Part shown: in pieces, positions 1-10,939 of the stretch
Layout: each line of letters starts with the position of its first letter
Position numbering within the stretch: the stretch's first letter is position 1
Origin: Megachile rotundata
Taxonomy: Eukaryota; Arthropoda; Insecta; Hymenoptera; Megachilidae
Assembly: GCF_050947335.1 (NCBI RefSeq)
Contig: NC_134983.1
Location: 6,944,001-7,008,000 of the forward strand
Reading direction: 5' to 3'
Length of the DNA stretch: 64,000 nt
Program-made: the position numbers and the translations under genes
Notes under the pieces: model-generated
The model's input: the letters and a program-made list of their open reading frames with translations, nothing else
What the model was told of the DNA's origin: nothing
The model's database searches: none

Positions 1-68
1 ATTAATAAATAACTGACTTTTCATAAATCAATTTTCAGTCGTGTTTAGGAAACATTCCTCTGTTTCAG

Positions 69-3000
69 GTACAACCTGGTCAAAGTAAAACGATTGCTTA
101 TAAACAAGTGTCGTATCAATATAACAAGAATCTTGAGGGAAAACCGATCGGTAAGTTCTTTGGTTATTCACATTTATAATCTAAGGTTTTATTACTGATA
201 GTTGCAAAGAGAGGAATTACAAAAATAATTCGTGTAATAAATGTACGATTATAGCTAATAAGAATAAGTTTCTTTTTATATTGAATATGTGGCTGGATTC
301 GGTGTTAAATTAAGTCTTTTAGGGGCTCTAAATACTTCAAATATTTTACAAATTTGATAATTTCGAAATTTAAGAATTTCAACATTTTAGAATTTTAGAA
401 CTTTAAAATATTAGAATTTCGGAATGTAGAAATTTGGGGATTATATGATTTCAGAATTTTGGAATATTAAAACTTTAGAATTTGGGAATTTGGGAATTGG
501 GGAATTTAGATATTTAGGAATTTGGGGATTTGGGGATTTGGGAATTTGGGAATTTAGATATTTAGGAGTTTGGCAATTTAGATATTTGTGAATTTGGGGA
601 TTTAGGAATTTGGGAATTTGGGAACTTGGGAATTGGGGAATTTAGGAGTTTAGGAATTTGGGGATTTAGGAATTTGGCAATTTCGGAATTGGGAAATTTG
701 GGAATTTAGATATTTGGGAATTTGGGAATTTAGGAATTTGGGAATTTGGGAATTTGGGGATTTAGGAATTTGGCAATTTGGGAATTTGGGAATTGGGGAA
801 TTTAGATATTTAGGAATTTGGGGATTTGGGGATTTGGGAATTTGGGAATTTAGATATTTAGGAGTTTGGCAATTTAGATATTTGTGAATTTGGGGATTTA
901 GGAATTTGGGAATTTGGGAACTTGGGAATTGGGGAATTTAGGAGTTTAGGAATTTGGGGATTTAGGAATTTGGCAATTTCGGAATTGGGAAATTTGGGAA
1001 TTTGGGAATTTAGGAATTTGGGAATTTGGGAATTTGGGGATTTAGGAATTTGGCAATTTGGGAATTGGGGAATTTGGGAACTTGGAAATTTGTGAATTTG
1101 GGAATTTGGCAAATTGGCAGTTTGGCAATTTGGTAATTTGGGAATTTGATAATTTGAGAATTTTAAGATTTGAAAACTTGAGAACTTGGGAATTTTTAAA
1201 TATTAAAATATCAGAATTTGGAAATTTACTGTAAACAGAAAATTCCCAAATTCCCAAATTCACAATTTCCCAAGTTCCCAAATTCCCAAATTCCTAAATC
1301 CCCAAATTCCCAAGCTCCTAAATTCCCCAATTCCCAAATTCCCAAATTCAGAAATTCCCAAGTTCCCAAGTTCCTAAGTTCCCAAATTCCCAAATTCCCA
1401 AATTTAATATTTCACTTTTTTTTTTAGTTATTTCATATTAATCCTTTGCGTTTGAGGGATGACGCTCAGTCACCATTTTATTTAATATAATAATTTGAAA
1501 TAAGCATTTTTTAATTGATTCTATTATATGACACGTGTGATGCATAAACATAATGTAACAAACAACAGTGTTTATATATTTTTTATTATTATACCTAAAT
1601 CTTTAACACTAGAACTACCGACATTAAATGCTCGTTTATCGAAGAATGAAAAATAAAATGAAAAGGGAAATAAATAAATACTATAACATCAAGTAACATA
1701 TAGAACTAGTTTTTACCTCAACAATATATAACAGACATTTCCAAAAAATCACGGCAATAAAATTTTGTAATATAAAATGAGAAATCTGAAACCAGTCATT
1801 TTGACTGTTTAGTAGTTCTAGTGTTAAAAAAAATAAATCTTGACGTGACGGTTATTTTACGGTGCTTCTGTCATCAAATCCATCTAACTTTCTATTCTCG
1901 AAATCGGTAGTATGCAATATTCATACTAAAATTCATACGCAATAACGTAATGCAATAAAAGGAAAAGGGAGGAAAGAGAAGGGATCGATGAAGGAGAATG
2001 AGTTCCAACGGGAAGTCAATTTTTGGTAAAAAGTATCGGATACGCCGCTACAAAACCCTCAGGCGTGTTTGCAAGGAATCGCGCGCAAGCGCTGGCGCGT
2101 TTTAAACGATCGTGGAAGGAAGGGGAGCTGGTCACTCGTGTCGCTCCTTTTAAGGCGCGGAACGGCCTTGCAGGTATACGGTTAATTAACAATGAGAACG
2201 ACAAAACGAGGGAGGTTCGTTGTCTGCTGTGAGATCTTTGGAAAATTCGATTCGCACACGTTCGATCGAAATCAATCGATGAAATGGACGCTGAAATAAA
2301 TTCCTTTCGTATTACTTTCTTCGATCGGTATAAATATTTTTCTGTTCTTTGAAAATTTTGTAAAAACCTATAATTTTAGTTTGAAATTTTAGTCAAATTA
2401 CACTTATTCAATTTATCGTTTCGACTTATCGGAATTTTTGAACAGAAGAGGTTCAAGAAACGAAAATCTGTCATGCAGCTTTGTACGATTTTCTAAATAA
2501 ACCACTTAGAAAAACATTCAATTTTTAAATGTGAATTACTATTAAAAAAACATGGAAACTTATATGATTTTCTAAATATAACCACTTAGAAAAATATTGA
2601 ATTTTTAAATGTGAGTTAATATTTAAAAAAAAAAATGGAGACTTGTACGATTTTCTAACTGTAATCATTTAGAGAGAAATTTAATTTTTCAATATGAATC
2701 AATATTTAAAAAAGATGGAGATATGACCCGTTTTTAACGTCTTGTAATACAGGGTCAGTAGTTGGTGCTTCCACGAAGAAAATTGAGCAAAAAAATTAGG
2801 TTGAAAATATCGAATAAAATTCCGTCACGTAAGGCTTGGTTTTCGAGAAAATTGAATTCGATGTTCGTCAAGATATTTGTAAAAAATTCTATTTAGAAAG
2901 ATGACAATTTGGAAAAGTTCAATATTAAATATTCGTCAAGATATTTATAAGAATATACTGTTTAACGAAATGACAATTTCTAAAAAAGAATTTAATGCAT

Positions 3001-6000
3001 ACTATAAATTCACAGAGAGCGAAAGAAATGATTAAAAAGAAACAAAACTTTATAGAGGTTCTCGAGTTATTGAGGGTTGTCTCATTGAAGTGTGCTCGCT
3101 TAAACATCTTCAATTATGAAGATGAATAAAATTTTATGGGTGATGAATAATCAAAGTAGTGAAGTATTAACTGTTCACCCCTCAGAAAAGACATTGATCT
3201 ACGACCCCGGAAAATTTTAAGAAAATCAATATCTTCAGGTTGGAAAATCTTGCTCATTAGAAACACAAGTATTATTAATAATTTCTTATTAATCTCATGA
3301 ATTTAGTAATTTCGCTAATTTGAAGTAAAACTTCAAATGGACTCATTAAAACTTAAATGGACTTTCAACTTCAATTTAGCCGCCATTTGCAAATATTCAG
3401 TTTTTCTTAGCATTGATAAGATAATGGACAATCACAGTGATCTTCAAATAATTATATCAATATACATTCAAAAATTGCTAGTTAAAAATTGCAAGGTCCA
3501 ACTTTATCATTTTTTACATATAAGAAACTTTTATATTAGTTTTCAAAAGTCCTTAGAAATATTGTCTCTAACAATAACAATAAGATAAAGTTATAACATA
3601 AAATACTGTTTAACTCTTCTAATAAAAATTATTCTACGATTACTTCGAGTAAACAATCTGTACAACAAACTTACGCTTTTCCTTTCTTTCTATAACTACC
3701 CTAAAATAATTTAACATCCTCGAAGCTCAAGAAACTTACTAAAATCTTATTTGCCTAAAGAACCACATATTTCCTTATTTTCTATTTTTTATCTTGCTTT
3801 AATCTGATAAAAGACGTAAGATATCGCTGCAAACACTGGATGCATGTTCAGCAATTATGGAAAATGTACAACATTGTCGTGGATGTTGCGACTACTGAGA
3901 TTCTATGAGATTTCATTGAACTATGAACGCAGGTAACACGGCAACGCCATTACACGTAGAAGATTTCCGTGCTGGATGTCTCTCTATATGGAAGTGACGT
4001 AGCGGTCAGAGTGTGTGTTCTTTGCGGTAACACATGATACACAAGCGTATCCATATTAGGGCTGCGTGTAACAGACGGTTGACCCGATTTCTCTGTCCCT
4101 CTGGTTATACTTGAGAAAGAGGAAAATAAAAATGGAAATGTCAAAAAAGAAACAAAATATCAGCGACGTGAGCCAAGGATGATGATCGTCATTGAATCAG
4201 TGGGTGATGGCCGTTGTTTCAATGAAATGATCAGATTATCCTTAAAGTCTTTCTGATAAATACGAAAGAACTCATTTTTAGCTTTTTATGTATTTTGAAA
4301 ATACTTAGTAATAAATTTTCTTGTTCGTTTGGCACATTGAAAATACTTAACAGTAAGTATACAATTAATAACGTAACGATAGGAAATTAAACAATATCTT
4401 ATGGCTTTTGTAATTAAGGATAAAATTATTATACATATATAGGATATTTCGAAATCATACGAAATTTATTTCTCTTATTTTTTAGATAATAAATGTAATA
4501 AAATCTGTAAACTATTATAGACTTGTCTTTGTTTTGTTTTATTTGAACAGATCTTTTTGCTTTAGTATTGTCTAGATGGATACAAATTTCAACGATCTCT
4601 ATTACACTATTATTAATATACATAATGACATATGTATATATGATTCATATATGTAACAACACAATATAAAATTGTAATGTCAATTTATAGATTAAAGTAG
4701 GCTATCGAACAGCAAAATTTAAGAAACATTTAGCGATGAATTACAGTTACATAATTGTAAACTAACAATTGACTGAATTGCCTTTTCTGAAATTTGTCAA
4801 AAGTTAAACATCATTGCACTATAATGCACCATAAAATTACGTTTTACATAACATTACAAATAAGACACTAAAAATTTAAAGGTAAATATTTTATGTTACA
4901 GATTCCTGGACAACTCCAGACAATGCATTGACCAATACTGGTACAGCATTAATGTAAGTACAAATCGTTTAACAAAATATTTCTGGTCTAACATTAGAAA
5001 CGCCTGAATAATCGCCAAGAAATCTATACGTACATTGTGCATTCTATTATAATAGAAGATTTAGTTGCAAATTTCTGACATCTTTAAGGTCCGAACAAAA
5101 CGCAAATACTTATTACAAATATACATTTATTGCGTAATACCTTTTAATATGAATTATGAGATCGAGCATATCATTAGTTTTATTTAATTTCTGAATATAA
5201 TACTTGATTAGATAAAATTTATTTTGACTTTCAAAATTAATTTACAGCGATGATATTCGAGAAAGAACCTACGAAGAAAGCACCATTCACAGTGGTTTAG
5301 AACCAGTTACTAGAACAGTCAACAGAGAATTGGTTTGTATACTATTTTATATTGAAACGACTAAAATCAAAATGGAAAAATATATGAATATATATTTTAG
5401 ATGTATGGCGATACTACTACGTCTCGTTCGAAACAAACCTCACCCTTACCAGGTACACAACAAAGAGACGTGAAGTACATTCATGAATCTTCGAGTAAGT
5501 CTGAAGCAAAAGTATCAAAAATTATTTGCTAAAGTATTTATTTTGAAATTTAATACTCGTTAAATCAAAACGAGGTAACTGGTATAGTAGCAATAAGACC
5601 ACTGATCTTGAAAAATATCTAACTTAATGACTGGTACTGATAATAATTTATATCATCATAAATATCGTAAAACGCATAATTTATATTTAATTTTAAAATT
5701 GATCATACTCTCAAAAAGATTCACAGATAAAAATAATAAATTCGTACAATTAAATCTTTGTTAGAGGAATATTTTCTTTTAACATCAGATTTAGATTTGC
5801 CGATCCAAAAGAACTTTATAAGTACATGATACATTAGAAATCTAAAAGTGGACCATCTAAAATTTGATAAAAAAATATCTGCTGAATGGACATTCTTTTG
5901 ATCATAATAAGAAAAAATATATTTTTCGCGATCATAGCATCTTGATGAATGTTGTAGGTTACCAAACAGAACCAGTACAAAACACACTAACCACAGTACA

Positions 6001-7756
6001 CAGCAGCGCCCAAGAATATGGCAACGTGGAGTATGTGCCAGTTCCATCGCCAACGCCAGCGATACCGATTAACTTGGCACCGGGTCCCAACACGAAAGTA
6101 ACAACCACCATCAAAACCTACACATACGAGCTACCAGGAGCGCCAGAAACGTATCTGCCAGGTAGCAATGTACCAGGAACTGTTGTGCTACCGGGTGATC
6201 AGACTATCACGTACACAATACCGAAAGGTTCAACCTCCGCCACGGATAAGATGGTCACGTATCAAACCGTGACTGAAAATGTTCCACCTAGAACACCAAC
6301 TAGATACAGCAGTCCATCGCCAGTGACGGACATCACCAAGAAATCCACAACCATACACCAGGAAGCTAAATTCTTCCGCGAAGAACACCACGGTAGTCCA
6401 CCGGTGCAACCAGTAACTACTTATCACCCTGGCTCTCCTCCGTTGGAAACCAAAACAACAGTAACGCGAAACGAAAAATACTATCAAGTAGATGGCACCT
6501 ACCCCAATGGACATCCACCAGGTGATCGACCAGATCATCCGAGTGGCCCGATAATTTACCAGAATCAACCGCCTATCATAAACGAGACTCACACCACCAT
6601 AAATCGGTTCGAAGAACACTATCCTAGCAGGCCACCGTCTAGTGGACGATACCCGACACCCGATAAACCGGGAACACCGGTTAATTATTATACTACATCG
6701 CCGCAGACCACCTCACCGCAATCCACCACGACCGTGTATAAATTTTCGAACACGACCACAACTGTACCGCCGAACAAGAATGCTGAGGACCACGAAGTTT
6801 TGTTACCGAAACCCTTCCCAACCGGTGGCGTTCAGGTCTATCCTTCCAAACCTGCCACCAAGGAACAGAGTCCTCCTAAAAAACTGGAAGATCTTATGGC
6901 GTCATTTTCTGATACCGAGGTAACTTTGTTTTTTAATATATTGACTTGAATGAAAAGTTAAATTTTTCTGAGATGATATTTATTCAATTTTTGTGTTAAC
7001 ACTTTCTTTTATGACAAATGTATATATATATACATAGGAGTTAATTGAAACAAATGGAGCTTTTCAATAAATTTCCCAAAAATTTTCTGCAACTACAACT
7101 GTAAAAATATAATAAGAATTGTCACTTCTATATATGTATGATAATAAAATATAAATTGCAAATTATTTGACAAGATGTTTCTTTGTTTAGCGTGAAGTAT
7201 TAGAGGACATTGAGAAAAGAGAGAAAGGACAGAAAAAGGATTTACCCGCTGTTAAAAAGGAAGTTGACTTTATACCTCACACACCACCCAAAGTGAAAAG
7301 TAAAAATGTCGCTGGACCTCCGGTTTATTATCCTCCTGGTTCGGCGGAATTCACTAAAAAGGAAGAATACAGTAGCGGCATGTCTCAATCTGGAGTAAGT
7401 AAACAAACTGATATTTTCAACTGAAAATCATTTAATATATAATTGTATAAAAAAATATTAATAAAAAGAAATTGGCATTCTATTTAAAAAAATTGCTACA
7501 AGATATTTTGACTAACAAGTGCTAGGGATATAATGCAGTACTGCAATACAAGGAATTATAGTTGAATAACAGTGATTCTACATATATATATTATTCAATT
7601 ATTCTCTTTTTTATTTTGTAGGGACGATGGGAAAAAGCTAAAGGAAAATATGAATATGAAGCATCTAGTAAAAGCAGGACAAAGACCAGTAGCGGTGGCG
7701 GTGTTGTTCCTGTTTGTCTACCCCTTTGTTGTGCCATGCCATGCGTAATTATGTAA
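69..7756 (+). CDS. Pro/Thr/Ser-rich protein with C-terminal CaaX box (5' partial, 7 visible exons)
   Basis: I do not recognise the family. Exons joined by phase and GT-AG sites: 69-150, 4902-4953, 5248-5332, 5401-5494, 5958-6919, 7191-7394 and 7622-7756, giving 537 visible codons plus TAA. All junction phases agree. The first exon follows an acceptor at 61-68 in phase 0, so the N-terminus lies left of the window. The large exon encodes low-complexity Pro/Thr/Ser/Tyr sequence (many TTT, PGSP, VTTYH-like runs). The next exon is charged (about 30% Lys/Glu, likely helical at first) and has a VYYPPG segment. The last exon runs through a Lys/Ser basic stretch into CLPLCCAMPCVIM at the stop. CVIM fits a CaaX prenylation signal and the nearby cysteines could be palmitoylated, so a membrane-anchored, possibly cytoskeletal protein is inferred. 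AATAAA signals lie at 7922 and 7975. The 5864-5957 reading upstream of the fifth exon is intron read-through. Confidence 0.75.
340..1405. repeat. Octamer-period minisatellite (GGGAATTT-like), partly inverted
   Basis: From about 340 to 1215 the + strand is built of 8-bp steps of the form GGGAATTT/GGAATTTA. From about 1239 to 1400 it switches to the complementary CCCAAATT form, so the two blocks could fold back on each other. A stretch starting near 505 is repeated about 296 bp later (GATATTTAGG at 509 and again at 805), showing segmental tandem duplication inside the array. Long open frames in this block are by-products of the period. Confidence 0.9.
1603..1827. mobile_element. Short TTAA-flanked MITE, piggyBac-like ends (copy 1)
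   Basis: TTAA at 1603-1606 is followed by CACTAGAACTACC. The right end reads GTAGTTCTAGTG followed by TTAA at 1824-1827, so the ends are inverted repeats inside a TTAA target duplication. No transposase is encoded in 217 bp, so it is non-autonomous. TTAA targets and CCCTAGAA-type ends are typical of piggyBac elements. A related copy lies at 20485-20727. Confidence 0.7.
2030..2235. other. GC- and CpG-rich island in intron
   Basis: This 200-bp patch is rich in CpG (for example GCGCGCAAGCGCTGGCGCG) in otherwise AT-rich intron DNA. It is open in one + frame but that frame has no ATG and no recognisable protein similarity. Alternative promoter, regulatory element or old coding remnant are all possible. 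Confidence 0.4.
2482..2722. repeat. Tandem repeat, about 82 bp x 3
   Basis: Three imperfect copies begin near 2483, 2562 and 2645. Each starts with a GTACGATTTTCTAAAT-like segment and runs through an ACCACTTAGAAAAA segment to an A-rich tail and ATGGAGA. No coding potential is seen. Confidence 0.75.
3840..4110. other. Second GC-elevated intronic patch
   Basis: This stretch (for example GGTAACACGGCAACGCC, GTGACGTAGCGGTCAG) is clearly less AT-rich than its surroundings and contains a CRE-like TGACGTA core at about 3996. A 64-codon frame on the minus strand shows no recognisable features. Regulatory function is possible but not demonstrated. Confidence 0.3.
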
Positions 7757-9100
7757 CTTAACTTAATCAATGTTAACCTGTTAATCGATTAGATAACCGA
7801 CTAGTTATACCGTACACGAATCTCTATCTAAATTCATCATATATCTTCCATTATGCCGAGATAAAATGTGACAAAAGTCAATATTAAAATTACAATTTTG
7901 GAAACTTTTAACTAGTTCAAAAATAAATAATTCCCAGTTCTTCGTTTCCCGAATGTTGTGTGTATATAACACTGAATAAACGTGCGATTAAAATTGATAT
8001 AATTTTAATTTGACAAGGTTGATAAACAAAAAAGGCCTAATATTAAGCTTTCTTACTTATATAATGTTATTATAAAATCACTGATATTGTAGATTTTATT
8101 TTAGTATATATTTCAATATTGTTTTAAATTATTGCTATTTTTGTTTTATGTAATTTTTCAAAACAAAACTGCTGAACTATTAGTAATACAAAATTATTTA
8201 AGTTTTTCTTTTTATTATTTTGCTTCTATATATAATGTTAGATGTATCCTGTTGTATATTATCAAGCAACTGGGTTTTGCTAATATCATATCATATCACA
8301 ACATTATAAGCTAAAAACACTTATTTATTTTTCCTCCAATGTTATTACAAACACTATAATATTTATTACAAACTTTACATTTTCTCATACACTGTATAAT
8401 ACTCTACATACACTTCTCACTTCGCATTAAAATTTTTTAAGATTTGGAACAGTTTTCAATGGTATGATTATAGAATCAAAAATGTAATATTAAAATAGTA
8501 TAATATGTATTTACATTATGTTACTAAGCATACAAATATCACTTATGTTTTAATTACAAAACATTGCAATGTATGTATTTATACACTTATATATTTGCAA
8601 AATTCTATGTTTGAATGAATGGATTTAAAATATTCGAAAAATGTATTAATACAATTATTTTACCAACACATTTTTAATAATTTAAGTCAATCGTAATATA
8701 AACAAATATAAATAAAAGTCATAGCCATGATAGTAGGTGCCTTTACTCACGATTAAAAACTTTTTGTAACTATAGAATAATACCGTGAATTATGGTGCTA
8801 TAATAATGTTAATGATACACAAGAAGTATAAATATAATACAGACTCATTACAATCATGAGCTCATGTATTATGAAATACATAGATAAAAATAATATGTTT
8901 AAATATGTGTAAAAATTGTGCCATGTCAATATATCAAATGTGTGTTGATGAATAATAATTTTTATGTTAATAAAGTGTCTGCTCCTTCTATGAGATCATA
9001 TTTACTTCCCCTACATCGGCATATTCTCAAATAATACTTTCATTAATACATAGTGTACTTTATTGTAATAAATTTGAAGATATGACACCACTTTTCATTT
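7757..9100. other. Convergent intergenic region / 3' UTRs
   Basis: AT-rich DNA between two genes that end toward each other. It contains AATAAA polyadenylation signals for the + gene (7922, 7975) and several AT-rich stretches. I see no further gene; short open frames here (for example 8132-8314) lack coding character. Confidence 0.6.
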
Positions 9101-10204
9101 TTAATAAAAATATACAGCATACACAGTAGCGACACAGAATATTGTATCCTGAAAAAATGTTATTATTGCATCTAATTACAATATATTCAAGACTGAAATT
9201 CAACCTAATCTACAGTTAATCCTGTGAGTTCAAGTTTTTTGCATTTATGTAATAAATTAAATGTTTAAAATTGATTATATTATCCTTACATTTATAAAGC
9301 TATCATACGCGTATGAATCTGCCTCTGCATCCCAAATACATCTTGTACCCATTTTTACCCCAGCACCATGCTTCTCACCCAAAACCACATTTACAATATA
9401 TTTGTAACGTTTGAAACTTAGTTCTAAAAGTATATAGAACATTATTTAAAATAGGTATACTTTTAGTAAAACTAAGTGGCTTTAAATTTTGAAGACTTGT
9501 TTCAGAAATGAAATTTCACCTTTAACTTTTTCTCTAATTAGATCTGCTATATCCTTAGTCCACTGAACAGCTTCTTCAGCGTCATAAGTCTTTGTAGAAA
9601 GCTGATCGAATAATACATTATGTATAACTTCTTTAGCGCTTAAAGGTTTAAACCTGTATTCAAAGTATTTGCTACTTTTATATCATAATAATAAACATAA
9701 TGTTAAAAAATGATTACTATAATAACGATCTTATGAATACATTTTGTTTGTTTGAATAAATCAGTAACATTGATCAATAAAACTACTAAATGAATACTGT
9801 TAAATTAAAATGTATATCTTTTTAATTGTACAATTGCAGGGTATATTTAATAAACAAATTTTATAATAAATAAAAATAAAGACACTTGATTCAATCGGCC
9901 TAGAAAAATTATGGAAGAAAGCATGACAAATATAATTTATTAAGAAAATTGTACAGATTCAGAGTAAGTTGTTAACATACTTAAAAAATGATAGTTCAAC
10001 ATTGCAAAATAAAAATAAAATTAAATCAAAGTACTTCTCGTGTAGTTGTGGACGTATTTGATAAATCTGAGATGTCACAGCTTCTGCAGCTTCGAGAACT
10101 TCTACATTCACCTGTGCTTTTTCTTCTTCTTCTCCTTTTTCTGCGGGAGCTTCACTTTCTGGTGGAGTGGACTCTTTACTCGCAATATTTTCTTCCTCCT
10201 CCAT
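9101..10204 (-). CDS. DYNLT2B: Tctex1-type dynein light chain (DYNLT2B/TCTEX1D2-like)
   Basis: Four exons on the minus strand: 10204-10035, 9653-9520, 9423-9290 and 9148-9101, with consistent phases, coding 161 residues plus TAA. An acidic N-terminal tail (about 1-45, rich in Glu) leads into IYQIRPQLHEKFKP, then KEVIHNVL, TYDAEEAVQWTKDIADLI, RYKYIVNVVLGEKHGAGV, CIWDAEADSYAYDSF and the terminal CVATVYAVYFY. This is the complete Tctex1 fold in order. Members of the family are light chains that bind the dynein intermediate chain; TCTEX1D2 in particular serves dynein-2 in intraflagellar transport. The DYNLT2B assignment rests on the IRP..HEKF start and the length (human about 142 aa). The start ATG at 10204 opens the acidic tail. 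Very short introns are typical of insects. Confidence 0.85.
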
Positions 10205-10939
10205 TGACTTTAATTTTATGAAATCTCTTTACAAAAAGCAAAATTCTAGCATATGGTCAGGTTATACGAGCTGCACGTTAAAATCAATTCTGAATATAAA
10301 CGGTCACTAAGACGCTGTTTCCATGCAACGACATAGCGCGAAATTTAAATCGAACAAATTATCGAACGTTTCAAACGCTGAAATTTATTTAAACATTATA
10401 CCTTAAGATGTTAATAGCACAATTGTTCTCATATTTGTTATTAAAATTAATCATTAAAGTAATTTGTTACTAAAATTTGTTAGTCCTGTTAAATTAAAAA
10501 TAGGAGAGTATTAAAACACATAAAAATCTGTCTGAGTAGAATAAGTATATTTAATTTATAATTACAACTCTGTAAATTATTTATTTCGACTAATTTTCAT
10601 AAAGTCGTAACATAATCAAAATTCCCACACAATTGATGCGTTCCCTACATTTGTTTGAACTACACAGTTCAAAATTGTAATACGACACAAAACTAGATTT
10701 TATATGTCAAGAAACGCACATTATAATCATATGTATTTCAATCTTGATACGATGTTTACTTTTAAACTTGTGTCCCCATACATCTCACATGAAATGTATT
10801 AGCGTTCTTGTATTTAATAGAACGGAAGATACAAACGATATCCTTATCGCTGAACGCAAAACAATTGCAAACTTCGAACAGTTTCGGTTCAAACATTTTG
10901 AAGTACAAAGTATTCCTATCTGATCTTTGCTTTTAAGCC
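10205..10939. other. Short intergenic spacer between dynein light chain and FMO
   Basis: AT-rich DNA holding the presumed promoter of the dynein light chain and the 3' UTR of the monooxygenase. A slightly GC-richer patch at about 10240-10370 just upstream of the light-chain ATG is the likely promoter. No other gene is seen. Confidence 0.5.

Larger units (their letters stand above)
151..4901 (+). other. 4.75-kb intron of the CaaX-box gene, rich in repeats
   Basis: The donor GTAAGT is at 151 and the acceptor TTACAG ends at 4901. No convincing exon was found inside. It holds the octamer array at 340-1405, a TTAA MITE at 1603-1827, GC-rich islands at about 2030-2235 and 3840-4110, and short tandem duplications at 2482-2722 and 2868-2990. 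The GC islands could be alternative promoters or regulatory DNA, which is inference only. Confidence 0.6.

Noticed and set aside
858..1427. Long open frames encoding repeated PNSQIPKF-like peptides on both strands
   Set aside because: They are direct translations of the 8-bp array. A period of 8 read in triplets gives an 8-residue peptide repeat that keeps open by chance, and there is no start context or splice support.
2023..2232. 69-codon + strand frame in the CpG island
   Set aside because: It starts at TTG, has no ATG, no splice partners in phase and no recognisable domain.
5864..5957. ATG-started extension upstream of the large Pro/Thr-rich exon
   Set aside because: The sequence is AT-rich intron ending in TTGTAG at 5957, and the upstream exon joins at that acceptor in the correct phase.
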